Shown here: one piece after another, positions 9,050 through 17,821 of the stretch | How the letters are laid out: every line of letters begins with the position of its first letter | Numbering within the stretch: position 1 is the stretch's first letter | Assembly (NCBI RefSeq): GCF_900111945.1 | Contig: NZ_FOYO01000001.1 | Location: 2,673,751 to 2,737,750 of the forward strand | DNA: 64,000 bases | Source of the DNA: Litoreibacter janthinus | Lineage (GTDB): Bacteria; Pseudomonadota; Alphaproteobacteria; Rhodobacterales; Rhodobacteraceae | Direction: 5' to 3' | Made by a program: the position numbers and the translations under genes | The notes under the pieces: model-generated | What the model was told of the DNA's origin: nothing | The model's database searches: none | What the model saw: only the letters and a program-made list of their open reading frames with translations

Positions 9050-10078
9050 CTATTCGTAGACGCTTGGCATTAACTGAGGCTCGCGCGCCAGCCACTCAGG
9101 GAATGGCAGGCCCTTTTCTTTCAGGAACTCCGGGTTCCAGAGCTTCGATTGATACCGCGTGCCATAGTCGCAAAGGATCGTCACGATTGTGTGGCCCGGC
9201 CCCATGTCTGTTGCCAGCCGGATCGCGCCCGCAATGTTCACGCCAGAGGATGCGCCAAGGCACAGGCCCTCATGCTCCAGCATGTCGAAGACAATCGGCA
9301 AAGCCTCTTCGTCAGGGATCTGATAATTGTAGTCCGGCGTCAGCCCCTCAAGGTTCTTGGTGATGCGCACCTGACCGATGCCTTCGGCAATCGAGCCGCC
9401 TTCCATGGTCAACTCGCCCTTGGTGTACCAGTCGTAAAGCGCGGCGCCCATCGGGTCGGCCAAACCGATCTTCACACCCTTGGGCTGCAACGCCATGGCG
9501 ATCCCCGCCAAAGTGCCGCCAGAGCCCACAGCGCAGATGAAGCCGTCAACTTTGCCGCCGGTTTGCTCCCAAATCTCAGGGCCAGTCGTTTCGATATGCG
9601 CCTGACGGTTGGCAACATTGTCGAACTGGTTGGCCCAAATGGCCCCGTTCGGTTCCGTCGCGTTCAACTTGTTTGCAAGCCGCTCGGAATAGCGCACGAA
9701 GTTGTTCGGGTTGCGGTAAGGCGCCGCGGGCACCTGCACCAGTTCGGCCCCCGCGAGGCGCAACATGTCTTTCTTTTCTTGGCTCTGCGTCTCTGGGATG
9801 ACGATCACCGTCTTGAACCCCATGGACGCGCCCACCAATGCAAGACCGATGCCCGTGTTGCCCGCCGTGCCTTCAACGATTGTGCCGCCCGGTTTCAGCG
9901 CACCCGAGGCAATGGCCTCGCGAATGATATAAAGCGCGGGGCGATCCTTGACCGATTGGCCGGGGTTCATGAATTCGGCCTTACCGAGGATTTCGCAGCC
10001 CGTTGCCTCGCTGGCCGCGTTCAACCGGATCAGCGGCGTGTTGCCCACCAACTCGACTAGATTCTTTCTGATGGTCAT
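9050..10078 (-). CDS. cysK: Cysteine synthase A (trg-linked cysK)
   Basis: The protein has 342 residues. PLP-dependent O-acetylserine sulfhydrylase makes cysteine from O-acetylserine and sulfide. The PLP lysine is K44 in MNPGQSVKDR. The phosphate/substrate loop reads TAGNTG (71-76), where classical CysK has TSGNTG. The ATG at 10078 is preceded by CAGGAG; a longer in-frame start upstream has no such site. The gene lies directly downstream of trgA-trgB, the same arrangement in which cysK was tied to tellurite resistance in Rhodobacter sphaeroides. cysE, at the other end of the window, makes its substrate. Confidence 0.92.
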   Translation of the reverse strand: MTIRKNLVELVGNTPLIRLNAASEATGCEILGKAEFMNPGQSVKDRPALYIIREAIASGALKPGGTIVEGTAGNTGIGLALVGASMGFKTVIVIPETQSQEKKDMLRLAGAELVQVPAAPYRNPNNFVRYSERLANKLNATEPNGAIWANQFDNVANRQAHIETTGPEIWEQTGGKVDGFICAVGSGGTLAGIAMALQPKGVKIGLADPMGAALYDWYTKGELTMEGGSIAEGIGQVRITKNLEGLTPDYNYQIPDEEALPIVFDMLEHEGLCLGASSGVNIAGAIRLATDMGPGHTIVTILCDYGTRYQSKLWNPEFLKEKGLPFPEWLAREPQLMPSVYE

Positions 10079-10133
10079 CAGCGACAACTCCTGTTCAGCA
10101 CTTAGCCTTTGATAGGCATCGCACGGAGCGAAC

Positions 10134-11270
10134 TCAAGCAGGTGTTGCGTCCGAACGCAGTTGCGTGCGTTCACGTTCCAGACATAGCGCGCAGATCAGC
10201 AACGGCCCGTTTTGGACTTCGCCTCGGCGCACCGCCTCCATCAGCACGTCAAAGCTGATGACAATCGACCGGATGTCTTCCGCCTCCGAGGCCAAACCGC
10301 CATGCCCTGCGGCATCATCGGGCAAATCAGCAAGGCCGATATAGCAATAGAGATACTCGGTGAGCGCCCCTGGTGACGGGTAGAAATTGGCGGCTGGAAG
10401 CAGTTTCGACAGCGCCACGCCGGTTTCTTCAAGCGCCTCACGGCGGGCGGCAGCTTCCGCAGTTTCACCCCCGTCGATCCGGCCCGCAACAGCTTCAAGG
10501 CACCAAGGGTTCAGATCCCCGCGCGCATAGGGCGCTGGACGGAACTGCTCGACCAGCAAAACCGTGTCACGCACCGGATCATAAGGCAGCACCACAACCG
10601 CATCGACCGCCACAAACACGGTCCGGTCAACAACGTTTTCTCCGCCGTCAAATCGGCGGTGGCGCAGCGACAGATCATCAACAGCAAAGAACTTTGAATA
10701 CGGACGATGCCGCGCCTCCAGCACGACGTCCTCACGTGTAAACCCTTGGCGCAATGTGTTTGCCACAGGGTCGGTGACCGCATTCACCCGAGCCTGCGCC
10801 CGAGACCGGATCGGCCCCAGCAGCGGCATCAAGTCCGAAACGGAAACCGCGCCGAACAACCCCATAATCTCGCGTGCAGCCTCCCGCGTCATCGGGCCTT
10901 GAGTGGCCTGCCAGTGCGCTAAACTCCACGGCGTACCGCGCTCATAGAGGTTTTCAGCGGGCCTGTAGAGCCGCGCCGCGCGGCCATCTGCCAGCACAAC
11001 CGGGTCCAAATAATAGCCATACGGCGCTTCGTAGTAATCCAGCCGCGCCACCTGCTCGTCGGTCAGGTTTTGTAACAGCAGCCCTTCCGCCTGATCGCCT
11101 TTGATAGGCAAAAGCAGCGGAAAGGTCTCTCCGGCGGCCGCGAAAACGCCGTGGTCTTGCAACGCCACGGGTTGCGCATCTGCCACAGCGCCTATGACGG
11201 CTTGAAGCAGTTCGGGATCCCTTAGGGTGCCGAAAACAACGATGTCGGTCGGGATATTCGCTTGGCTCAC
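10134..11270 (-). CDS. trgB: TrgB: gamma-glutamylcyclotransferase-like/NUDIX fusion
   Basis: The protein has 378 residues in two parts. Residues about 8-120 are an AIG2/gamma-glutamylcyclotransferase-like domain (VFGTLRDPELL). Residues about 180-365 are a NUDIX hydrolase of the ADP-ribose pyrophosphatase type. The Nudix box is complete: G263, E269, R277, E278, E281, E282, G284. This architecture and its place between trgA and cysK match the tellurite-resistance protein TrgB of Rhodobacter. The molecular link between ADP-ribose hydrolysis and tellurite tolerance is unclear. It lies four bases downstream of trgA. Confidence 0.92.
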   Translation of the reverse strand: MSQANIPTDIVVFGTLRDPELLQAVIGAVADAQPVALQDHGVFAAAGETFPLLLPIKGDQAEGLLLQNLTDEQVARLDYYEAPYGYYLDPVVLADGRAARLYRPAENLYERGTPWSLAHWQATQGPMTREAAREIMGLFGAVSVSDLMPLLGPIRSRAQARVNAVTDPVANTLRQGFTREDVVLEARHRPYSKFFAVDDLSLRHRRFDGGENVVDRTVFVAVDAVVVLPYDPVRDTVLLVEQFRPAPYARGDLNPWCLEAVAGRIDGGETAEAAARREALEETGVALSKLLPAANFYPSPGALTEYLYCYIGLADLPDDAAGHGGLASEAEDIRSIVISFDVLMEAVRRGEVQNGPLLICALCLERERTQLRSDATPA

Positions 11271-11274
11271 GCGA

Positions 11275-11733
11275 TCACTCGAACTTGCGATGCGCCCACT
11301 CGGAGGCGATGCCGCCGAAGAAGCCGCCGATCACCAAAGTCGCCAGTACGAACGGGTTCAGCAAAAGCAAACCGTATTCGAGCATTAACGCAAACACATC
11401 AACCAAGGCTTCCATCGGGCCGTCATATTGCAGGCGGCGCGACTTTTTGATCATCAGAGCGACAGCGAAAATAAACGTGACTGATACCGTAGATAAAACA
11501 ACAACATACAAGCCGTTGTTCATGCTCGCGCCATAGTTTTTACCAACCAGCTTGCCCATCACGCGCCAGCCGACAACCAAAGGAACACCAACACAAACGG
11601 GCAACAACCATTTCAACGGTTGCCCTTCAGGAAGGGTCGGCCGGATGAATTCTGCCACCAAATATCCGGTGACAGCAAAAATGACGCCGGCAACAAGTTT
11701 CGCTGCGGTGGGCATCTTGGCAGTGGTGGTCAT
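11275..11733 (-). CDS. trgA: TrgA family tellurite-resistance membrane protein
   Basis: The protein has 152 residues. It has three to four transmembrane helices (around LVAGVIFAVTGYLVAEFI, LLPVCVGVPLVVGW, LYVVVLSTVSVTFIFAVALM, and a C-terminal one ending GGFFGG). The conserved MPTAAKLVAG opening and the position before trgB and cysK identify it as TrgA. I use the ATG at 11733, eight bases after the cfa stop; an ATG at 11715 is possible. The function in tellurite resistance is genetic knowledge from Rhodobacter; no catalytic motif is visible. Confidence 0.88.
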   Translation of the reverse strand: MTTTAKMPTAAKLVAGVIFAVTGYLVAEFIRPTLPEGQPLKWLLPVCVGVPLVVGWRVMGKLVGKNYGASMNNGLYVVVLSTVSVTFIFAVALMIKKSRRLQYDGPMEALVDVFALMLEYGLLLLNPFVLATLVIGGFFGGIASEWAHRKFE

Positions 11734-11741
11734 TTTAGAAA

Positions 11742-12977
11742 CTACTCGGTTTTTTTCATGGTGATCTGCGTCACATCGCAGTTTCCACTCCAAAACGTAG
11801 CGGCGCAAGAGGTCAGATAGAAATTCCACATATTGCGGAACCGCTGATCAAAGCCCAAAGCCGCGACCTCCTCCCATCTGCCGTTGAATGTGTCGTGCCA
11901 GATCCGCAGGGTTTTCGAGTAGCTTTCTCCAAATTCAATAGATCCGACCAGCTCCAGTCCCGCCCGATCAATCTGTTGTCGCAGAACCGAGGGGCATGGC
12001 AACATACCACCCGGGAAGATGTACTTCTGGATGAAATCCACCTGACGGTTATAGACCTCCCAGCGGCGATCCTCGACTGTGATGATCTGCAAGGTGGCAC
12101 ATTTTCCGGGCTTCAGGCGGTCGCGGATCGTGTCGAAATAGACAGGCCAGTATTTCTCGCCCACAGCTTCAAACATTTCGATAGAGGCAATGCCGTCATA
12201 CTCGCCGCGTTCGTCGCGGTAATCCTGCATCTTGATCTCAACGAGATCACTTAGGCCCGCCTTCGCAACGCGCTCCACTGCGTAATCATGCTGCTCTTGG
12301 CTAATTGTCAGGCCCGTGACCTTGATCCCTTTGCGAGCGGCATGTTCCGCAAATCCGCCCCAGCCGCAGCCAATTTCAAGCACGTGGTCGCCCGCTTGCG
12401 CGCCCATCTGCTCGAGCATCGACGCATACTTGTTCTCTTGGGCCTGCTCGTGGCTTTCATCGCCTTTGAACAATGCTGAGCTATAGCTCATCGTTTTGTC
12501 CAGCCACAGCGCGTAAAACTCGTTTCCCAGATCGTAGTGGTAGGAGATATTCTTGCGCGCTTGGGTTTTGGAATTGCGTTGCATCCAAAAGCGCATTTTC
12601 TCATAGGCCCGCACCAAGCCCAGCCCGGGGAAGCCGTCATAGACCTCCTCGTTATCTGCGTGCATGAGGTCCATGAAGGCCTGCAGGTCCGGTGTCGTCC
12701 ACCAGCCGTCCAGATAGGCATCGCAAAATCCCAAATCCCCTTCGCGGATCAGGCGGGCGAACAGATCATTGTTGTGAATGTCGATCTCGGCACAAATGCC
12801 AGCCTCGCGGCCTTCCGCGCGGAACACCCGTCCATCCGGCAGCTTCATATCCAGCCGCCCCGCCCGCATTTTCTGCGCAGTCGAAAACGCCTGTGCAAAG
12901 TACCGCGGCAGATGACTGTGACCTTGCGTGTGCGTCAGCACCTCTTGGGTCATAACCTCGCCTGTGAGAGCATTCAT
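11742..12977 (-). CDS. cfa: Cyclopropane-fatty-acyl-phospholipid synthase
   Basis: The protein has 411 residues. This SAM-dependent enzyme methylenates unsaturated acyl chains of membrane phospholipids. The segment NISYHYDLGNEFYALWLD is characteristic of the family. The SAM-binding loop LEIGCGWGGF is at residues 200-209. A strong GGGAGG precedes the ATG at 12977. It is the first gene of the leftward operon with trgA-trgB-cysK-mscS-alaX. A short inverted repeat CTAAGA-CAC-TCTTAG lies just upstream (12993-13007). Membrane cyclopropanation fits the stress-resistance theme of the operon. Confidence 0.93.
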   Translation of the reverse strand: MNALTGEVMTQEVLTHTQGHSHLPRYFAQAFSTAQKMRAGRLDMKLPDGRVFRAEGREAGICAEIDIHNNDLFARLIREGDLGFCDAYLDGWWTTPDLQAFMDLMHADNEEVYDGFPGLGLVRAYEKMRFWMQRNSKTQARKNISYHYDLGNEFYALWLDKTMSYSSALFKGDESHEQAQENKYASMLEQMGAQAGDHVLEIGCGWGGFAEHAARKGIKVTGLTISQEQHDYAVERVAKAGLSDLVEIKMQDYRDERGEYDGIASIEMFEAVGEKYWPVYFDTIRDRLKPGKCATLQIITVEDRRWEVYNRQVDFIQKYIFPGGMLPCPSVLRQQIDRAGLELVGSIEFGESYSKTLRIWHDTFNGRWEEVAALGFDQRFRNMWNFYLTSCAATFWSGNCDVTQITMKKTE

Positions 12978-12992
12978 GCCCTGCCTCCCAAA

Positions 12993-13007
12993 CTAAGACA
13001 CTCTTAG
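12993..13007. promoter_or_regulatory. Small inverted repeat upstream of cfa
   Basis: CTAAGA-CAC-TCTTAG lies 16 bp upstream of the cfa start codon, in the only sizeable gap (104 bp) before the six-gene operon. It could be an operator or part of the promoter. The arms are only six bases long, so chance is possible. Confidence 0.3.
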
Positions 13008-13081
13008 AATTTTGACAGATAGCCCGAAATTTCTCAAGTAAAGCAACAGGGTCGTGTTTCTTCGTGAGATTTTACTGCGCT

Positions 13082-14500
13082 CTACTCGTCGCGCTGCTGA
13101 TAGGCGTCCAATGCACGCTGCCGCCCCTCGTCCAAAGCAACAACGGGTTTGGGATAGTCGTCACTGATCGCCATGTTCCACGACTTCGGAATAGCTGCAA
13201 AATAGTCCTCGGCCTCTGCGCCATGATTGGCGAAAAGCTCCCCCAGATATCGCGCGCGGTAACTGCGGTCCTCGTCGAACTTCTCGGCCTGCGTCGCCGG
13301 GTTGAACACCCTGAAATAGGGTGTCGCATCGGGGCCGGATCCCGCAGACCACTGCCATCCCATTGCATTAGAAGCCGGATCCCAGTCGATCAGGCAGTCA
13401 TCGAACCACGCCTGCCCCACTTTCCAATGGGTCATCAAATGTTTGGTCAGGTAAGACGCCACAATCATCCGCCCGCGGTTGTGCATGTAACCGGTGACAT
13501 ACATCTCGCGCATGGCGGCATCGACCAATTGAATGCCCGTGCGCCCCTGTTTCCACGCTTTCACCTCGGCGGCGCGCTCGTCATCTTTCCACGGAAATGC
13601 GTCCCATTCCTCGCGCCAGTTCTGGTCGATAATGCGCGGAGTGTGGTAGGCCAGATGATAGGCAAATTCCCGCCAGACCAGCTCTTTCAGGAAGGTTTCT
13701 GCCCCGGACTTGCCGTCATGCAGTGCCCGCCATCCGGCGTGCCAGCACCGTCGGGGCGAGATTTCGCCATAGGTCAGATTCTCCGACAGCATGGAGGTGC
13801 CGCGCTCCGCCATCTGATCGCGGGCGTCCTTGTATCCGGCAATGCGGTCCCGAATGAACGTGGCCAGCCGGGTAGAGGCTTCCTGCTCCCCGACCGCCAC
13901 ATGCTTGCCGACAATATCCGCGCCGCGATTCATTGCAGCGCCCATTTGCCAATCTTCAATGTCGTCCGAGGCGGGCCATGTGCTGGGCGCGCATAGTTCG
14001 CTCACCGCCGAGATGTCCGCCGCAAGCTCCCGCCCGCGCACGGATTTCCACATCGGGGTGAAGACCTTGTAAAAGCCCCCTGTCTTGGTCTCCACCGACC
14101 AAGGTTGGAACAGCAAATGCCCCCTGAAACTCTGCGCGTCGATCCCGTCATCTTTGAGCGCCTCTTTTACGCCTGTGTCCCGCGCGATCGCGGCAGGGTC
14201 ATAGGCGCGCGACCACCAAACGGCCCCTGCCCCTGTCTGCGCGATCAGATCGCGCAACACGTCCAGCGCCTTGCCACGCCGCAAGATCAGTTTGGAGCCG
14301 ATCCCTTCCAGCGTTCCTGCAAAATGCTCGACCCCGAGACCTAACCGCCATTTGGGCGCGGCGCCGTGGGTCTCAACAACCTCGTCGTGGATGAAAACAG
14401 GAATAACGGGGCGTCCCGTGGCGGCAGCGGCACTCAGGCCTTCATGGTCACCCAGACGCAAGTCACGGCGGAACCAGAACAGAATTGGTGTATCACTCAT
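13082..14500 (-). CDS. phr: Deoxyribodipyrimidine photolyase
   Basis: The protein has 472 residues. The N-terminal antenna domain opens with ILFWFRRDLRLGDHEGL. The C-terminal FAD domain contains GWQWSAGSGPDATPYFRVFN, the class I CPD photolyase signature. It uses blue light to split pyrimidine dimers. Its start overlaps the end of the upstream aminotransferase gene by four bases, so the two are co-transcribed. The nearby cfa gene is a common companion in Rhodobacter oxidative/photo-stress regulons, but I do not see a TGATC-N18-TAAGA RpoE promoter. Confidence 0.95.
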   Translation of the reverse strand: MSDTPILFWFRRDLRLGDHEGLSAAAATGRPVIPVFIHDEVVETHGAAPKWRLGLGVEHFAGTLEGIGSKLILRRGKALDVLRDLIAQTGAGAVWWSRAYDPAAIARDTGVKEALKDDGIDAQSFRGHLLFQPWSVETKTGGFYKVFTPMWKSVRGRELAADISAVSELCAPSTWPASDDIEDWQMGAAMNRGADIVGKHVAVGEQEASTRLATFIRDRIAGYKDARDQMAERGTSMLSENLTYGEISPRRCWHAGWRALHDGKSGAETFLKELVWREFAYHLAYHTPRIIDQNWREEWDAFPWKDDERAAEVKAWKQGRTGIQLVDAAMREMYVTGYMHNRGRMIVASYLTKHLMTHWKVGQAWFDDCLIDWDPASNAMGWQWSAGSGPDATPYFRVFNPATQAEKFDEDRSYRARYLGELFANHGAEAEDYFAAIPKSWNMAISDDYPKPVVALDEGRQRALDAYQQRDE

Positions 14501-15720
14501 AGAACGTGATCTAGCGCCTCAATCAGCCGGTCAACCTCTGCTTTTGAAGTATAGTGCACAAAAGACAAGCGCAGCACGCCAAGATCCATATCCACACCCA
14601 TCGCCCCCAGCGGACGCTGCGCATAGAAATCACCGCCGCCCGCCATGATACCGTGCGGTGCCAATTGCGCTGCGGCCTCTTCGGCGTTCGCTTGCAGCGC
14701 CAGCGCAACGGTCGGTGCTCGTGACGCCGCCTGTTCAGGCCCGATCAAACGGACCGAGTTCTTGGCCGATGCGTAGTCGAGCAGCGGTTGCAGCACCTCA
14801 TGCTCATGGGCTTGCATCAAATCATGCACCGCCGCTCCTTTTACGGATGGTGCAGCGTCTCCGCCGACGTGGTGCGCATAAAGGGCGTCAATGTAATCCG
14901 CCATACCTGCGCTGGCGGCGACTTGCGCATGATCCGGCCCCGCGGGTGTGAAGCGCTTGTAGAGGCTGTCACCGTTGAAATGGTGGCCCTGATTAGGCAG
15001 CTTGAACCCCAGATCGCGGCGGATCACCATGATGCCCTGATGCGGCCCGTAAGTCTTATAGGCCGAGAACAGATAGATATCCGCGCCCAGCTTGCCCACG
15101 TCGGGCAACCCGTGTGGCGCATAGGAGACGCCATCGACGCAGGCGACCGCGCCAGCCTGATGGATGATCTTGCAGATCGCAGCGACATCGTTGATCTCCC
15201 CCACCACATTGGAGCAATGCGGGAATGCCACCACCCGCACTTTGTCGTCTAACAGGTTCGCCAGATCGGCGGGGTCCAGATGCCCTGTCTCGGGATTGAT
15301 CTTCCATTCGCGCATCTCGAATCCGCGCTCTGCCAGTCTGCGCCAAGGGCCGGAATTCGCCTCGTGATCCTGATTGGTCACGATGAACGCATCGCCGGGC
15401 TGCATCCATTGCCCGAAGGCCTGCGCCAGAACGTATGTGTTCTGGGTGGTCGACGGCCCGAAAGACAGCTCGTCCGTATCAACCCCCAGAATGGCCGCCA
15501 GACGGACCCGCGCCTCGTCCATTTCGCTACCACCAAGGGTCGACGCCTCGTAAGGGGCATAGGGCTGCACTTTGCGCTCCGTATAGAACCGGTGCAGCCG
15601 GTCAATAACATGCCGGCAAGTGTAAGAGCCGCCTGCGTTTTCAAAGAAAGCCTGCCCCTTCAACGGGGCAGCGTCGAAAGCCGGGAATTGCGCCCGAACG
15701 AATTCAATATCTAGCTTCAT
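14497..15720 (-). CDS. Cysteine desulfurase-like class V aminotransferase
   Basis: The protein has 407 residues and is a fold-type I PLP enzyme. The Schiff-base lysine lies in SAYKTYGPHQG, and the PLP-phosphate region is in FENAGGS and STTQNTY. The family is usually named cysteine desulfurase-like; it is distinct from IscS/SufS because it lacks their conserved Cys loop. The ATG at 15720 is used; upstream in-frame starts lack family resemblance. It overlaps phr by four bases. The substrate is unknown. An 8-8-8 inverted repeat lies 37 bp upstream. Confidence 0.85.
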   Translation of the reverse strand: MKLDIEFVRAQFPAFDAAPLKGQAFFENAGGSYTCRHVIDRLHRFYTERKVQPYAPYEASTLGGSEMDEARVRLAAILGVDTDELSFGPSTTQNTYVLAQAFGQWMQPGDAFIVTNQDHEANSGPWRRLAERGFEMREWKINPETGHLDPADLANLLDDKVRVVAFPHCSNVVGEINDVAAICKIIHQAGAVACVDGVSYAPHGLPDVGKLGADIYLFSAYKTYGPHQGIMVIRRDLGFKLPNQGHHFNGDSLYKRFTPAGPDHAQVAASAGMADYIDALYAHHVGGDAAPSVKGAAVHDLMQAHEHEVLQPLLDYASAKNSVRLIGPEQAASRAPTVALALQANAEEAAAQLAPHGIMAGGGDFYAQRPLGAMGVDMDLGVLRLSFVHYTSKAEVDRLIEALDHVL

Positions 15721-15756
15721 ATTGCAACATTGGCCTGCCAGTTTTCTAGGTGCAAG

Positions 15757-15780
15757 CGCCCAATCTGTCGTCATTGGGCG
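15757..15780. promoter_or_regulatory. Inverted repeat between aminotransferase and BCCT genes
   Basis: CGCCCAAT-N8-ATTGGGCG has perfect eight-base arms. It lies in the 206-bp divergent gap, 37 bp from the aminotransferase start. The geometry suits a dimeric regulator; the alternative is an RNA hairpin in the aminotransferase leader. Confidence 0.4.
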
Positions 15781-15801
15781 GAATCGCACCGCATTCAGGC
15801 G

Positions 15802-15829
15802 TTGCGACATTCTGTCACCAGCCTAGGCT
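15802..15829 (+). promoter_or_regulatory. Candidate promoter of the BCCT gene
   Basis: TTGCGA and TAGGCT are separated by 16 bp, about 100 bp upstream of the start codon. The same CCTAGGCT -10 region recurs in front of the PotD-like gene at 22948. Confidence 0.4.
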
Positions 15830-15926
15830 CTCGCCATGATCCGTCACAGAAGGACGGAAAGTCGGGGCGCACAAGATCTCTAAGAACAACAGACTGAATG
15901 CCCCGCCCAAAAAAGGACAGGGAAAC

Positions 15927-17750
15927 ATGAGTATCAAACCACCCTTCACCGACTTAGACATCAGGACCGCTGATGGCGGCTTCTACCACGGAAACAGTGT
16001 TCCAATCGCCTTGATCTCCAAAGGGATCATGGTCGCTTTGGTGTTGTGGGCATTGGTCTTTCCGGGCAATGCCAACAGCACGCTTGGCAGTTGGAACAGC
16101 CTCATACTCGCGGGCTTCAACTCATTCTACGTCATAATCACGGGGCTGTTCTTCTTCTTCCTCGCGATCATCGCAATCATTCCGTCAACGGGCAGCCGCG
16201 TCATGGGCGCGCCCGGAGAAAAGCCGGAGTTTTCGAATTTCTCTTGGTTCTCGATGATGTTTGGCGCCGGTCTGGGCGTCGGCCTCATGGTCTTCGCAAC
16301 CGCCGAGCCGCTGGGTCTTTGGGGCTCCAACCCTGTCGTGCTGGCAGGCGACGTTCCGGCCAATTCGGAGGAAGCATTGCAATCGGCTTATCGCTATACG
16401 TTCCTGCACTACGGCTTCCATGCTTGGGCAATCTACGTCATCACCGGGCTGAGCCTTGCCTATTACGCCTACACGCGCGACATGCCATTGACGATCCGCT
16501 CGGCTCTGACACCGTTGTTCGGCAGTGCGATGAACGGTTTCTTGGGCCATGTCGTCGACGTGCTTGGTGTTGTTGCGACGATCCTTGGCGTGTCCGTGAC
16601 GATCGGTTTTGGGGTCAGCCAGTTCATTGACGGGGTCTACGCGATCACCGGAATGGAGTGGATGATGAATATGGAGGGCGACGCCCCAGCACCGGGCAAA
16701 GTTGGCCTAGTCGCTGGCCTTGTCGTGATCATGGCCATGTCGATCATCTCGGCGGTGTCGGGTGTGGGCAAAGGCGTTAAGTATCTTTCCAACCTAAACT
16801 TGGTCCTCTCGTTGATCTTGCTGCTGGTGTTCATCGTGTTCGGATCGTTCACCTTCGCATTGTCGACTTATGGCGCGGCCTTCATCGACTACATCTTGAA
16901 CTTCGTGCAACTGTCCTTCGGCGCCTATGGGCCGCAATCGGCTGAAGCGTTTGCAGCCGCGTTGCCAGACGCCGCCAAACCCCTGGCCGGTGATCTGATG
17001 GCTGGGGCGACGAATGCTTGGGGCTCTTTCGACGGGTTTAAATCCGGCCTTGAAGGGGCTGCGGCAGAGCTGCCAGACGATGTTCTGGCTGCGGCCTATG
17101 AGGCGGGCAACCAAGGTCGCCAGTTCGGCTGGCAATCCGGGTGGTCAACCTTCTATTGGGCTTGGTGGATCGCGTTTTCGCCATTCGTGGGTCTGTTCCT
17201 TGCGCGCATCTCCAAAGGCCGTTCGGTACGTGAGTTCATCATCGGTTGCGTCATCGCGCCGTCGCTGGTGTGCTTTGCATGGATGACCATCCTTGGCGGC
17301 ACTGCGATCGACCTAGAGCTTACAGGTGGCGCAGATGGTGCCATCATCGGAGCCTCCAACACCGCCAAGCTGTTCGTCACACTGAGCGAGATGATCTCCG
17401 GCGGGTTCTTGTCTGCCATCACCATCATGTGTGTGGTTCTGATCATGACCTTCCTCGTGACCTCTGCCGACTCTGGCATCTTGGTGATGAACACCATCAT
17501 GTCCGGCGGCGCACAGGAAACCGGCATCAAGCACCGCATCGTTTGGGGCGTCATCCTGACCTTGGTGATCGGCACATTGCTGCTTGCTGCGGGGGACAAC
17601 AACCCGATGGATGCATTGCGCAACGCGATGATTATCGGCGCGCTTCCGTTTACAATGGTCATGGGGCTAATGATGATCTCGTTGACAAAGGCGCTATACC
17701 GCGACGGCAAGCGCGACAAGTTCGCCGCAGGAAGTCAGCCGGCGGAGTAA
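15927..17750 (+). CDS. BCCT family transporter, probable DMSP/betaine uptake
   Basis: The protein has 607 residues with about 12 transmembrane helices. The BCCT signature GWQSGWSTFYWAWWIAFSPF with FLARISKGRSVREFI is present, and the glycine-rich TM3 stretch reads GAGLGVGLM. The family imports quaternary ammonium or sulfonium zwitterions such as glycine betaine, choline and DMSP across the inner membrane. It is convergent with acuI-dmdA and separated from them by a shared terminator, so import of DMSP for that pathway is the most economical guess. An insertion of about 90 residues (around 330-420) is Ala/Gly-rich. Specificity needs experiment. Confidence 0.88.
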   Translation: MSIKPPFTDLDIRTADGGFYHGNSVPIALISKGIMVALVLWALVFPGNANSTLGSWNSLILAGFNSFYVIITGLFFFFLAIIAIIPSTGSRVMGAPGEKPEFSNFSWFSMMFGAGLGVGLMVFATAEPLGLWGSNPVVLAGDVPANSEEALQSAYRYTFLHYGFHAWAIYVITGLSLAYYAYTRDMPLTIRSALTPLFGSAMNGFLGHVVDVLGVVATILGVSVTIGFGVSQFIDGVYAITGMEWMMNMEGDAPAPGKVGLVAGLVVIMAMSIISAVSGVGKGVKYLSNLNLVLSLILLLVFIVFGSFTFALSTYGAAFIDYILNFVQLSFGAYGPQSAEAFAAALPDAAKPLAGDLMAGATNAWGSFDGFKSGLEGAAAELPDDVLAAAYEAGNQGRQFGWQSGWSTFYWAWWIAFSPFVGLFLARISKGRSVREFIIGCVIAPSLVCFAWMTILGGTAIDLELTGGADGAIIGASNTAKLFVTLSEMISGGFLSAITIMCVVLIMTFLVTSADSGILVMNTIMSGGAQETGIKHRIVWGVILTLVIGTLLLAAGDNNPMDALRNAMIIGALPFTMVMGLMMISLTKALYRDGKRDKFAAGSQPAE

Positions 17751-17773
17751 ACAATCAGACGGCCACAAATAGA

Positions 17774-17800
17774 AACGGCGCCCAGATCGGGCGCCGTTTT
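17774..17800. terminator. Rho-independent terminator between BCCT and acuI
   Basis: AACGGCGCCC, the loop AGATC and GGGCGCCGTT form a perfect ten-base stem followed by TT. On the minus strand only a short run of T follows. It mainly ends the BCCT transcript and may also serve acuI. Confidence 0.8.
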
Positions 17801-17821
17801 GCGTTCTTCGGATGCGGTGGT

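Noticed and set aside
12978..13081. RpoE-type promoter (TGATC-N18-TAAGA) before cfa
   Set aside because: TAAGA occurs on the minus strand but no TGATC lies 18 bp upstream.
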